Source of the DNA: JACVRW01 sp963803085
Lineage (GTDB): Bacteria; Actinomycetota; Thermoleophilia; Solirubrobacterales; Thermoleophilaceae
DNA length: 64,000 nucleotides
Reading direction: 5' to 3'
Assembly (NCBI GenBank): GCA_963803085.1
Contig: CAWDLE010000018.1
Coordinates: forward strand, 61,146-125,145
Part shown: positions 50,181 through 57,946 of the stretch, one piece after another
How positions within the stretch are numbered: position 1 is the stretch's first letter
Layout: every line of letters begins with the position of its first letter
The notes under the pieces: model-generated
What the model was told of the DNA's origin: nothing
Databases searched by the model: none
The model's input: only the letters and a program-made list of their open reading frames with translations
Translations under genes and position numbers: made by a program

Positions 50181-51937
50181 GGCATCTCGGCTCGCAACTT
50201 CGTATCGCCGGCGACGAGTGAGCCTCCGAGTGCCCCGACCCGGTCGGCGAGGTGGACGAGCCCCGCGCTCCGCGGCGCGCCGTCGTCATCGGTGGCCACG
50301 ACAAGGCGTTCGCGGTCCTGGTCGACGCGGACGGCCAGCCATGTCGCTCCCCGTCTGGCGGCATCCTCGATGGATACGTCGACCACGACGTAGGCCGTCC
50401 GCTCGACTCCAGGTGGCGGGCGCCCGGACGGGAGCTCGCCGAGCTCGACGGGGAGGGGCGCCTCGTCGGCGAGCGTCGCGAGCGCCGGCCCGAGCCCCGC
50501 CTCGGTGAGGATCGCCGGGTAGATGCCATGCGCCAGCTCGCGCAGCTCCTCGAGCGCGGCCTCGATCTCCTCAGCCGCCGCGTCCAGCGTCGAAGCCAGC
50601 CCCGTGTTGTCGTCGCCGTTGGCGCCGGCGCGGGCGAGGCGCAGGTCGTATGAAAGCGCGAGCAGGCGCTGCTGGGCGCCGTCGTGCAGGTCACGCTCCA
50701 GGCGGCGACGCGCGTCGTCGGCCGTCTCGACGATGCGGGCGCGTGACGCCTGGAGCGCATGCAGCTGCGCCATCGCCTCGGCGCGCAACGCCTCGTTCTC
50801 GACGGAGAGCTTGGCCGCCGATCCCAGCGCCCGCGCAAGCTCCGGCTCGTTCACGAGTGCCGGATCGTGGAGCACGAGTGCGAGCGATCGCTCCCCGCGC
50901 GCGATTCGGGCTACCGCGCGGTCGCGGGCCGGCGGCTCGGCCGCGCGGCCCTCGGCATCGATGAGCTGCCCCGAACCGCGCGGATACAGCACCTCGATGC
51001 CCGGATCGCCGAGCGCGGCCGCGAGCGTGTCGCGCAGCATCCCCGGTTGCGGCGCGTCTCCCAGGTCGCTGGCGAGACGCGTCAATCGCGCCCGCGTACG
51101 CGCGATGCGGAGGATGGTCCAGGCGAGCCCGACGGCTAGCGCGGTGTACGAGATTGATCGCGCAAGGAAGATTGAGGCGAACCCGGTCCGGTCCGGATCC
51201 TCGAGTGGCGTCCGCAGGAGGGTGATGGCATACGTTGCTTCGGACGCGCCGACCAGAAGCGCGGGGCCGATGATGGGCAGGAGTGCTCGCCGGCCCGGAC
51301 CGGTCGCCCGGATCAGCCGTCGCCAGCCAAACCCGACGAGACCGAGGCCGACGGCGAGCGCCGACCAGAGCAGCAGCCGGTCGACAGCGCTCGCGACTCC
51401 GGCATCGGCATGGATCAGAAACGAGTTCTCGCTGCAGTTGCGCCAGCAATACAGATCGAGTAGCGGATCGCGAAGGAGCGCGCGGGCCAGGGTCAGACAG
51501 CCCAGGACCACGTATGCGGCGACGATCGCCAGCCGCGCCGCCCGGGAGCGGACGCGGCCATCCGGCGCGGCGAGCACGAGATGGAAGACGAACACGAGCG
51601 TCAGCGGCGTGAGCGCGGCGCCGAAGCTGCGGACGACGGCTTCGGCGCTCTCCGCGCCCTCCCAGTCGGCGCCGAACCACGCGAGGCCGGCCAGCAGCGC
51701 AAGCACGCCAAGGCGCCGCGTTCGCGGCTGGATCGTGGCGAGCCCACCGGCGGCGATGAGCCCGAGGCCAGCCGCGATGTCGGCCACCCGAGCAGCGGGG
51801 AGGGCGGCGGCATAGGTCGTCGCGAGGTCGGCGCCGCGATCGACGCTGAGGACCGCGGCGACCGCCCAGGCGAGGGCAAGCGCTAGCGCTGCGAGCACGA
51901 CCAGGCCCAGCCCGGTGGCGAGGCGCGAGTCCACCAT
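50171..51937 (-). CDS. NarL-type sensor histidine kinase with degenerate N box
   Basis: 588 residues from ATG 51937. About eight membrane helices (residues 5-290), then a GAF-like domain (about 305-400, with LIDAEGRA, VLHDPALVNEPELARAL), coiled coil, HisKA_3 (ARRRLERDLHDGAQQRLLAL, phospho-acceptor His) and an HATPase-like end. The ATP lid is unusual: the N box reads AYVVVDVSIEDAARRGA with no conserved Asn, and the G1 region reads ATDDDGAPRS in place of DDGxGG. LVHLADRVGALGG is intact. It may need a partner kinase for ATP binding. Paralogous to the kinase at 53576-55156, with the same domain order. Confidence 0.88.
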   Translation of the reverse strand: MVDSRLATGLGLVVLAALALALAWAVAAVLSVDRGADLATTYAAALPAARVADIAAGLGLIAAGGLATIQPRTRRLGVLALLAGLAWFGADWEGAESAEAVVRSFGAALTPLTLVFVFHLVLAAPDGRVRSRAARLAIVAAYVVLGCLTLARALLRDPLLDLYCWRNCSENSFLIHADAGVASAVDRLLLWSALAVGLGLVGFGWRRLIRATGPGRRALLPIIGPALLVGASEATYAITLLRTPLEDPDRTGFASIFLARSISYTALAVGLAWTILRIARTRARLTRLASDLGDAPQPGMLRDTLAAALGDPGIEVLYPRGSGQLIDAEGRAAEPPARDRAVARIARGERSLALVLHDPALVNEPELARALGSAAKLSVENEALRAEAMAQLHALQASRARIVETADDARRRLERDLHDGAQQRLLALSYDLRLARAGANGDDNTGLASTLDAAAEEIEAALEELRELAHGIYPAILTEAGLGPALATLADEAPLPVELGELPSGRPPPGVERTAYVVVDVSIEDAARRGATWLAVRVDQDRERLVVATDDDGAPRSAGLVHLADRVGALGGSLVAGDTKLRAEMPCE

Positions 51938-52037
51938 CGGATGATTCTCGCACCAGAGCACCTGTTGCCAGCCACAGTCTTCCCAGCGAGAATCCTGTGG
52001 CCTGCCGCGATGTGTCGAGCGCCGGGCGGCCGTACGT

Positions 52038-52059
52038 TCCTCTCGTGTCTTCGAGAGGA
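52038..52059 (+). promoter_or_regulatory. Hairpin sequestering the ribosome-binding site of the TRAP-type lipoprotein gene
   Basis: Perfect 8-bp stem TCCTCTCG (52038-52045) / CGAGAGGA (52052-52059) with a 6-base loop. The 3' arm contains the AGAGGAG ribosome-binding site for the ATG at 52069. Such a stem could limit translation until melted or bound. No known riboswitch class is recognised. Confidence 0.5.
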
Positions 52060-52068
52060 GTTGAAACG

Positions 52069-53568
52069 ATGATCGCAGCGACCACACGCGTGCTGGCCCC
52101 GCTCATGGCGACCGCGCTGCTCTTCGGTGCCGTGTCCGCCTGCGATTCCGGGGGCGATGGCGAGGCGGACAAGGCTGGCGGCTCCGAGGCGCCCAAGCTT
52201 CTGCGGCTCGCCGTCGCGGACGACGCCGAGCAGCCTGACGCGCCGTTCGCTCGTTACTTCGCGCGCCGGGTTTCTGCGCGGTCGGACGGCTCGGTGCGGG
52301 TGCGCGTCGTCTGGGACGCGGCCGGTCAAGGCAGCCCCGGCTATGAGCTGGGCATCGCACAGCGCGTACACGATGGAGACTTCGAGCTCGGGTGGATGGG
52401 CTCCCGGGCGTGGGACCGCATGGGCATCACGAGCTTCCAGGCGCTGCAAGCACCCTTCCTGGTCACCGATTACGGGCTGCTCGGGCGGATCGCCACGGGC
52501 GCGCCGGCGGAACGGATGCTCGCGGGGCTGGACGGCCACGGTTTCGTCGGCCTCGGGCTCGTGCCTGAGCACCTCCGCTACGCCTTCGGCGTGCGTGAAC
52601 CGCTGGCTTCGGTGGACGACTTCGCCGGCGCCCGCATCCGCGTACGTCCCTCGGAGGCCACGGATGCCCTGATGCACGCCCTTGGGGCCAAGCCGGTGCA
52701 TTTCAGCGGGGACGATGTGGCCGCGGCCGTCGCCGATGGGAAGATCGACGGCGCGGAGGCCTCTCTCGGGACCAACTCCAGGGAGGAGGGCGAGAGCCAT
52801 CTGACCGTCAACCTCCCGCTCTTCCCCAAGACGCTGACGGTGTTCGCCGGCGAGGATGCGTACGACCAGCTCGAGGGGGGTCAGCGCGAGGCCATTCGGG
52901 AGGCGGCTCGCGAGACGGCGGCGTACGCGGCCGCGCATCCCCCATCGGAGAGGGCATTGATGCGGGAGTTCTGCCTCGGCGGCGGGGGGGTGAGCGCGGT
53001 CGCGGCGACGCGCGGCGAGCTCGACGCGCTCGAGCGCGCTGCTCAGCCCGTCTACACCCAGCTCGAGGAGGATCCGGGCACGAAGGCCCTGATCGCGAGT
53101 ATCCGTGCGCTCAAGGCCTCGTCACCCGGGCATCCGGTGGCTGTCCCACCGGCGGCGTGCACACAAACAATCCGCACCGCGAGTGGCCGGAAGCGGTCCC
53201 CGTCGGCCGTCAACGGTACCTATCACTGGCGCGTGACCGAGGACGGCGCGCATGCGGCGGCCCGGGCAGTAGGCGCCTCCCCAAACGCCGACGACGAGGA
53301 CATCGGCACCGTGGGCAAGATGACGCTTCGCGACGGCAAGTGGCTTATGGGCGACGTCGACCCCGAGGACTACTCCGGCACCTACGAGATCATCGGCAAC
53401 CGGCTCGTGTTCGACTGGGGAGGCGACATCCTCGCCTTCGGATTCGCTCGCGAGGACGACGGGACGATCCGCCTCGAGCCGCTGCCGCCGATGAACCGAG
53501 GCGACGCGGCCGTGTGGGCCGGAGGACCATGGCGGCGTGTGGGCCCGCCCGTGCGCGACATTCCCTGA
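52069..53568 (+). CDS. TRAP-type (DctP) substrate-binding lipoprotein with extra C-terminal domain
   Basis: 499 residues from ATG 52069 (AGAGGAG upstream). Lipoprotein signal ending FGAVSACDS. Residues about 38-370 are a DctP fold: FAGARIRVRPSEATDALMHA with the carboxylate-binding Arg, and VAAAVADGKIDGAEASLGTN. A second domain (about 400-499: NGTYHWRVTEDGAHAAARA, MTLRDGKWLMGDVDPEDYSG, YEIIGNRLVFDWGGD) looks lipocalin-like and is not recognised. TRAP binding proteins normally sit beside DctQ/DctM permeases; none is here. Instead it lies between two histidine kinases, so a sensory role is plausible. Confidence 0.85.
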   Translation: MIAATTRVLAPLMATALLFGAVSACDSGGDGEADKAGGSEAPKLLRLAVADDAEQPDAPFARYFARRVSARSDGSVRVRVVWDAAGQGSPGYELGIAQRVHDGDFELGWMGSRAWDRMGITSFQALQAPFLVTDYGLLGRIATGAPAERMLAGLDGHGFVGLGLVPEHLRYAFGVREPLASVDDFAGARIRVRPSEATDALMHALGAKPVHFSGDDVAAAVADGKIDGAEASLGTNSREEGESHLTVNLPLFPKTLTVFAGEDAYDQLEGGQREAIREAARETAAYAAAHPPSERALMREFCLGGGGVSAVAATRGELDALERAAQPVYTQLEEDPGTKALIASIRALKASSPGHPVAVPPAACTQTIRTASGRKRSPSAVNGTYHWRVTEDGAHAAARAVGASPNADDEDIGTVGKMTLRDGKWLMGDVDPEDYSGTYEIIGNRLVFDWGGDILAFGFAREDDGTIRLEPLPPMNRGDAAVWAGGPWRRVGPPVRDIP

Positions 53569-53581
53569 CACGCTGTCAGGG
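53563..53581. terminator. Bidirectional terminator spanning two stop codons
   Basis: Perfect 8-bp stem CCCTGACA / TGTCAGGG with loop CGC. The stops of the lipoprotein (53566-53568) and of the convergent kinase (53576-53578) lie inside the two arms. Confidence 0.7.
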
Positions 53582-55156
53582 GATCTGAACCCGGAGCGGT
53601 AGCTCCACGGACAAGCGCGTCCCACCCCCCGAGGGGCTATCGAGCTCGAACGTCCCGTCGAGCGCCGCGACGCGATCGGCGAGCCCGGAGAGTCCACTGC
53701 CGTTGCCGAGCACCGCACCTCCCATACCGTCGTCGGTGATCTCGACGTGCAGCCGTTCCGCCCGCTCCTCGATCGTGATCACGACGCGCGAGGCGTTGGC
53801 GTACTTGATGACGTTCGCAAGCGCCTCTGAGCAGACGAAGTAGGTCGCTCTCTCGAGCTCCTCGGCCACGCTGACGTGCGTGATGTGCAGATCGACCGGT
53901 ACCGGGCTGCGCGCGGCCAGCGATGCGAGCGCGGCGGAGAGCCCGCCCGCCTCGATGTCGCCGGGGTGGAGCCCTGCGGCGAGGTCGCGCAGCTCGGCGA
54001 GCGCACGAGCGAGCTGCTGCCGGACCCGGCTCAGATGCGCGGCATCTGCTGCTCCCCGCTCCGCCTCCTTGAGCCTGTCGGCCAGCGCCGTCAGCCGCCG
54101 TTCGACTGTTTCGTGCAGACGTCGCTCGAGCCGGCGTCGCTCCTCGTCGCCGGCGTGAACCAGGCGTCGGCGCGATTCGGCGAGCTCGTCGAGCTGCAGG
54201 CGGACCTCCGCCTGGAGGCGCGCGTTCGCGGCCGCCAATCGCGCCGCTTTGGCCAGAGCGTCCGATAGACCCGGGTCACCCAGCACTGCCGCGTCGTGCA
54301 CCAGCACCGCGATCGCCTTGCCGTCCTGGTCGATGCAGGTGACTTTGCGGTCCGATCCCTCCGCCGGCAGCACAAGCGGCCGCCCCTCCGAGTCGACGTA
54401 GCCTCGATCGAGCCGATAGCCGATCTCGAGCGTGGGATCGCCGAGCGCCTGGGCGAGCGCGTCGCGCAGGGTGCCGGAGCCCGCCTGACGCAGATCGACG
54501 ACGAGGTCGGCGACCCTCGTCCGCGCCCACGGCTCCACGACGAGCCCGGCCAGGAGCACGGCCGCCAGCGCGCACAGCGCGGCCTCGTAGACCAGCAGCG
54601 TTGCATCCGTCAGCTCCGGGGTCGGCGAAGCGAGCCGGGCGGTGGCGGTACCCACCAACACGGCGGAGACGAACGCTGTGGCACCCAGGGCGGCCAGGCG
54701 AGTACGGCGCTCGCGCCCGAGCGCCCGGATGTAGCCATGCCCCGCGACCGCGACGAAGAGCGCGCTCAATGCGAACGTGGCGATTTCGCTCGACCAGACC
54801 GCCGGCACGAGAGCGGCGCCGTACCCGATCGCAACTACGGAACGATCGAGCGGCCGTCCGAGTCGCCCGTACGGATACGACAGGGTGAGGTGGATCAGCG
54901 GCCCGCGGTGCAGGTACAGCGCTTGATCGCCGACGAGGTTGGCGGCGAACCATGCGAACCCGGTGGCGGCCAGGAGCGGCCCGCTGCGGCTCTCCGGCCT
55001 CAGCGCCCAGGCGACGAGCCCGCACGCGATCAGGGTCCACCCGGTCGCCAAATCCGGTAACCAGTCGCTCCAATCCTCGAAGTCGAAGTAGACCCACTCC
55101 GCGGCGAGTCCGACTGCCGCGCCGACCGGCCAGAGCCACAGCCGGAGCGCGCGCAC
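53576..55156 (-). CDS. NarL-type sensor histidine kinase, paralogue of the upstream kinase
   Basis: 526 residues. About seven membrane helices (residues 5-210), a GAF-like domain (about 225-320: LGDPTLEIGYRLDRGYVDSE and LVHDAAVLGDPGLSDALAKA), coiled coil, a HisKA_3-like dimerisation helix (ERRRLERRLHETVERRLTAL; the usual HDGAQQRL reads HETVERRL) and a canonical HATPase (FVCSEALANVIKYANASRVV, ITDDGMGGAVLGNGSGLSGL). The GAF-like part matches that of the kinase at 50171-51937 closely, so the two arose by duplication. It is followed by a receiver-only protein gene. Confidence 0.9.
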   Translation of the reverse strand: MRALRLWLWPVGAAVGLAAEWVYFDFEDWSDWLPDLATGWTLIACGLVAWALRPESRSGPLLAATGFAWFAANLVGDQALYLHRGPLIHLTLSYPYGRLGRPLDRSVVAIGYGAALVPAVWSSEIATFALSALFVAVAGHGYIRALGRERRTRLAALGATAFVSAVLVGTATARLASPTPELTDATLLVYEAALCALAAVLLAGLVVEPWARTRVADLVVDLRQAGSGTLRDALAQALGDPTLEIGYRLDRGYVDSEGRPLVLPAEGSDRKVTCIDQDGKAIAVLVHDAAVLGDPGLSDALAKAARLAAANARLQAEVRLQLDELAESRRRLVHAGDEERRRLERRLHETVERRLTALADRLKEAERGAADAAHLSRVRQQLARALAELRDLAAGLHPGDIEAGGLSAALASLAARSPVPVDLHITHVSVAEELERATYFVCSEALANVIKYANASRVVITIEERAERLHVEITDDGMGGAVLGNGSGLSGLADRVAALDGTFELDSPSGGGTRLSVELPLRVQIP

Positions 55157-55162
55157 CGCTGC

Positions 55163-55516
55163 TCAGCTCACGAGTGCCGCGAGCGCCCGCCCCGAGAGCT
55201 CGCGCTTCGTAATGAACCCTCGTGCGGCCGCCTCGCCGAGACGCTGCCCGTAGGCACTTGCCTCACGGCTCGAGATCAGGACAACACTCGGTGCCTGCGG
55301 GAGGGCGGCCAGGCGCTCCGCGACGGCGAACCCGTCGAGGTCTGGGAGCTGGATGTCGAGGAGCACCACCTCGGGTTGCAGCCGCTCGACCGCGGCGACG
55401 GCCTCAGGACCGTCGGCGGCCCGCCCGACGACGTCGAAGCCCTCTGCCTCGAGCAACGCCGTGGCGGACTCACGGAATGCCTCGTGGTCATCGACGATCA
55501 GGACCGTCCACGGCAT
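55163..55516 (-). CDS. Single-domain response regulator (CheY-like receiver)
   Basis: 117 residues from ATG 55516: only a receiver domain, with VDDHEAF acidic pocket, phospho-acceptor Asp in VVLLDIQLPDLDGFAVAERL, SS in VVLISSREASAYG, and Lys in FITKREL. No output domain. It stands six bases upstream of the kinase gene in the same direction. Such proteins act by binding partners or as phosphate sinks. It could modulate either kinase of this locus. Confidence 0.9.
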   Translation of the reverse strand: MPWTVLIVDDHEAFRESATALLEAEGFDVVGRAADGPEAVAAVERLQPEVVLLDIQLPDLDGFAVAERLAALPQAPSVVLISSREASAYGQRLGEAAARGFITKRELSGRALAALVS

Positions 55517-55682
55517 GGCGCGATCCTCCCAGAGGTCGCCGGCGGCCGCATCAGGGCTGGCCACAGTCGCCGTGCCTGAATACTCGTGCGACCACGTAGC
55601 GAAGACTGTTGCCAACCGCGTTTCGCCCGGGCCAGGGGCTTCGTAGCTTCGGTCAGCGATGTCCAACCACGAAAGGACTCCG

Positions 55683-56738
55683 ATGGCCCGGCTCAGGTTG
55701 CTCTCTGTGATCGCACTGCTCGCCCTGTCCGGCGTGACGGCCGCCGCGGGCCAGCCACCGCCTGCCGGTCTCGAATGCGGCGACACGATCACCGCTGACA
55801 CGACGCTCGACCGCGACCTCACGGGTTGCCCGAGCAACGGCATCATCATCGGTGCCGACGACATCACGCTCGACCTGAAGGGGCACACGATCTCCGGGGA
55901 CGGCAAGCCGGTGCGGCGCTGCCCGCGGCGGCAGCCGTGCGACATGGGGGTCCTCAACGACCGCCATGACGGTGTCACCGTACGCAACGGGTCGCTGCGA
56001 GGGTTCGGGGTCGGTGTGCTCATCGGCGGCGTGCGTGGCAACCGGCTTGTGGGGCTCTCCTCGTCGCACAACCAGTACTTCGGATTCGTGATCGCTGACT
56101 CTGCCCGAAGCGTCATCCGGGACAGCTCGGCCACCGACAACCCGAGGCCCGACGGCGACGGGCTCGGAGTGTTCCTGTCACACGACCTCCGGATCGTCAA
56201 CAACTCGTTCCGCCGCAACGGCCAGATCGGCATTCACATCGAGAACTCGACCGGCAACCTCATCAAGGGCAATGAGTTCGTGGGCAACGGCGACTTCGGC
56301 GTCTTCGTGCAGGCCGACGGCACTCAGGTGCGGGGTAACCACTGCGTCCGGAATGGCACAGGCATCCTGGTCGGCCCGGGCAGCCGGAACGTGATCGCCG
56401 GGAACCAGGTCTCCGGAGGCGGGGAGGGGATCGCGATCGAGAAGGGTCGCGACAACGTGGTCGCCCGCAACGTGGTCGCACGTACGCGCCACTCAGGCAT
56501 CCGCCTCGGCATCGGAGACCCACCGATCGGGAGCACCGACACCCTCGTTCGCGGAAATCTGGTCACAGCGGCCGGCAAGGATGGCTTCCTGGTCGCAAAG
56601 AACGATCGGAACGCCCTCCTGCGGGGCAACACCGCGCGTCGCTCAGGAGACGACGGCTTCGACATCAACAGCCGGTCGGCGCGGCTCCGGCAGAACCGTA
56701 CGCTCGGCAGCGCCGGCGAGGGATTCGAGCGCCCGTAG
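55683..56738 (+). CDS. Secreted right-handed beta-helix protein (NosD-like)
   Basis: 351 residues from ATG 55683 (AAAGG upstream; ATG 55659 is an alternative). Signal peptide LSVIALLALSGVTAAAGQ. Residues 30-345 contain about 10 parallel beta-helix coils with the spacing of pectate-lyase-like repeats, for example GNEFVGNGDFGVFVQADGTQ and NVVARNVVARTRHSGIRLG. Members bind or cleave carbohydrates; catalytic residues cannot be identified. The end GSAGEGFERP is abrupt, suggesting a short cap. Confidence 0.85.
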   Translation: MARLRLLSVIALLALSGVTAAAGQPPPAGLECGDTITADTTLDRDLTGCPSNGIIIGADDITLDLKGHTISGDGKPVRRCPRRQPCDMGVLNDRHDGVTVRNGSLRGFGVGVLIGGVRGNRLVGLSSSHNQYFGFVIADSARSVIRDSSATDNPRPDGDGLGVFLSHDLRIVNNSFRRNGQIGIHIENSTGNLIKGNEFVGNGDFGVFVQADGTQVRGNHCVRNGTGILVGPGSRNVIAGNQVSGGGEGIAIEKGRDNVVARNVVARTRHSGIRLGIGDPPIGSTDTLVRGNLVTAAGKDGFLVAKNDRNALLRGNTARRSGDDGFDINSRSARLRQNRTLGSAGEGFERP

Positions 56739-56791
56739 GTCCGCGCCTGCAGCGGGATGTCCCAGAGCACCAGCCCCGTAACAATGCGCCG

Positions 56792-57946
56792 ATGCTCAGC
56801 TCCCCGCGAGTGGCCGTCTCGGCGGCATTCCTGATCCACTCGACGGTCTCGGGGACATGGGCCCCGCGGCTGCCGGCGATCAAGGAGTCGCTCGGGCTGT
56901 CGGACGGGGAGCTGGGCACTGCGTTGGTCGGTCTCGCCATCGGCCTTGTGGTCGGGACGCGATTGGCCGGCGCACCGGTGGACCGTTTCGGAAGCCGACC
57001 GGTGATGCGGGTCGGCTTTCCGCTTCTTGCGGCGACGCTCCTCCTGCCGGGGCTGGCGGACAGCCTCGTCGCGCTGTTCCTTTCCCTGTTCGTCCTGGGG
57101 CTGGCGAGCGGCGCGCTGGACGTGGCGATGAACGCACAGGGGATCGAGGTCGAACGCCACCTCGGCCGGCCGATCCTGTCGGGGCTGCACGGCCTCTGGA
57201 GCGTGGGCCTCGGGATCGGCGCGGGCGTGGCCGCTCTCGCGGCCGCGATCGGGGCCGATCCACTCGAGCAGTTCGCGGTCGTGGCGGTCGTGCTGGCCGT
57301 GGCTTCGCTCGTGTTCCTGCGCGGCCTGCTGCCGGCGCACGACCAGGTCCGCGAGGAGTCGGGCGGCGCTGAGCCGGCCGACGTGCGCTGGACGCCGGCG
57401 CTCGTCCTGCTGGGCGTGATCGCGTTCTGCTCGTTCGTGGGTGAGGGCTCGGCGTCGGACTGGAGCGCCGTCTACATGACGCAGGAGCTCGGGACCTCGC
57501 AGGCACTGGGCGCGTTGGCCTTCGCGGCGTTCGCGGTGACGATGGCGCTGGCCCGTTTCGCAGTGGACCCTCTGCGGGTGCGCGTCGGAAACGTCGTCCT
57601 GGTCCGTGGCGGCTCCCTGATCGCGGCCGCCGGCCTGGGAATCGCGCTGCTCGTGCACGAGCCCGCGGCCGGGATCGCCGGCTTCGCCCTGCTGGGTCTC
57701 GGCCTCGCGCCCGTGGTCCCAATCGCATTCAGTGCCGCCGGCGACCTCGACGCCCGCGCGACCGGCCGACTGGTGGGGCGCGTGGCCACGGTCGGCTACG
57801 TGGGCTCGGTGGCCGGCCCGATCATGATCGGCTGGCTGGCGGAGGCAACGAGCCTGCGGACGTCGCTCGGCTTGGTGGTGGTGCTGGCGGTCGTGATCGC
57901 AGTCTCGGCGCGTGGATGTCAGGGCGCGGCGGACCTACGAGCCTGA
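56792..57946 (+). CDS. MFS transporter (YbjJ-like)
   Basis: 384 residues, 12 helices. Motif A-like GTRLAGAPVDRFGSRPVMRV between helices 2 and 3, ALDVAMNAQGIEVERHLGRP and SGLHGLWSVGLGIGAGVAAL as in the YbjJ/MdfA-like branch often annotated as bypass-of-stress proteins. Substrate unknown. The stop overlaps the convergent large gene by 12 bases. Confidence 0.85.
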   Translation: MLSSPRVAVSAAFLIHSTVSGTWAPRLPAIKESLGLSDGELGTALVGLAIGLVVGTRLAGAPVDRFGSRPVMRVGFPLLAATLLLPGLADSLVALFLSLFVLGLASGALDVAMNAQGIEVERHLGRPILSGLHGLWSVGLGIGAGVAALAAAIGADPLEQFAVVAVVLAVASLVFLRGLLPAHDQVREESGGAEPADVRWTPALVLLGVIAFCSFVGEGSASDWSAVYMTQELGTSQALGALAFAAFAVTMALARFAVDPLRVRVGNVVLVRGGSLIAAAGLGIALLVHEPAAGIAGFALLGLGLAPVVPIAFSAAGDLDARATGRLVGRVATVGYVGSVAGPIMIGWLAEATSLRTSLGLVVVLAVVIAVSARGCQGAADLRA

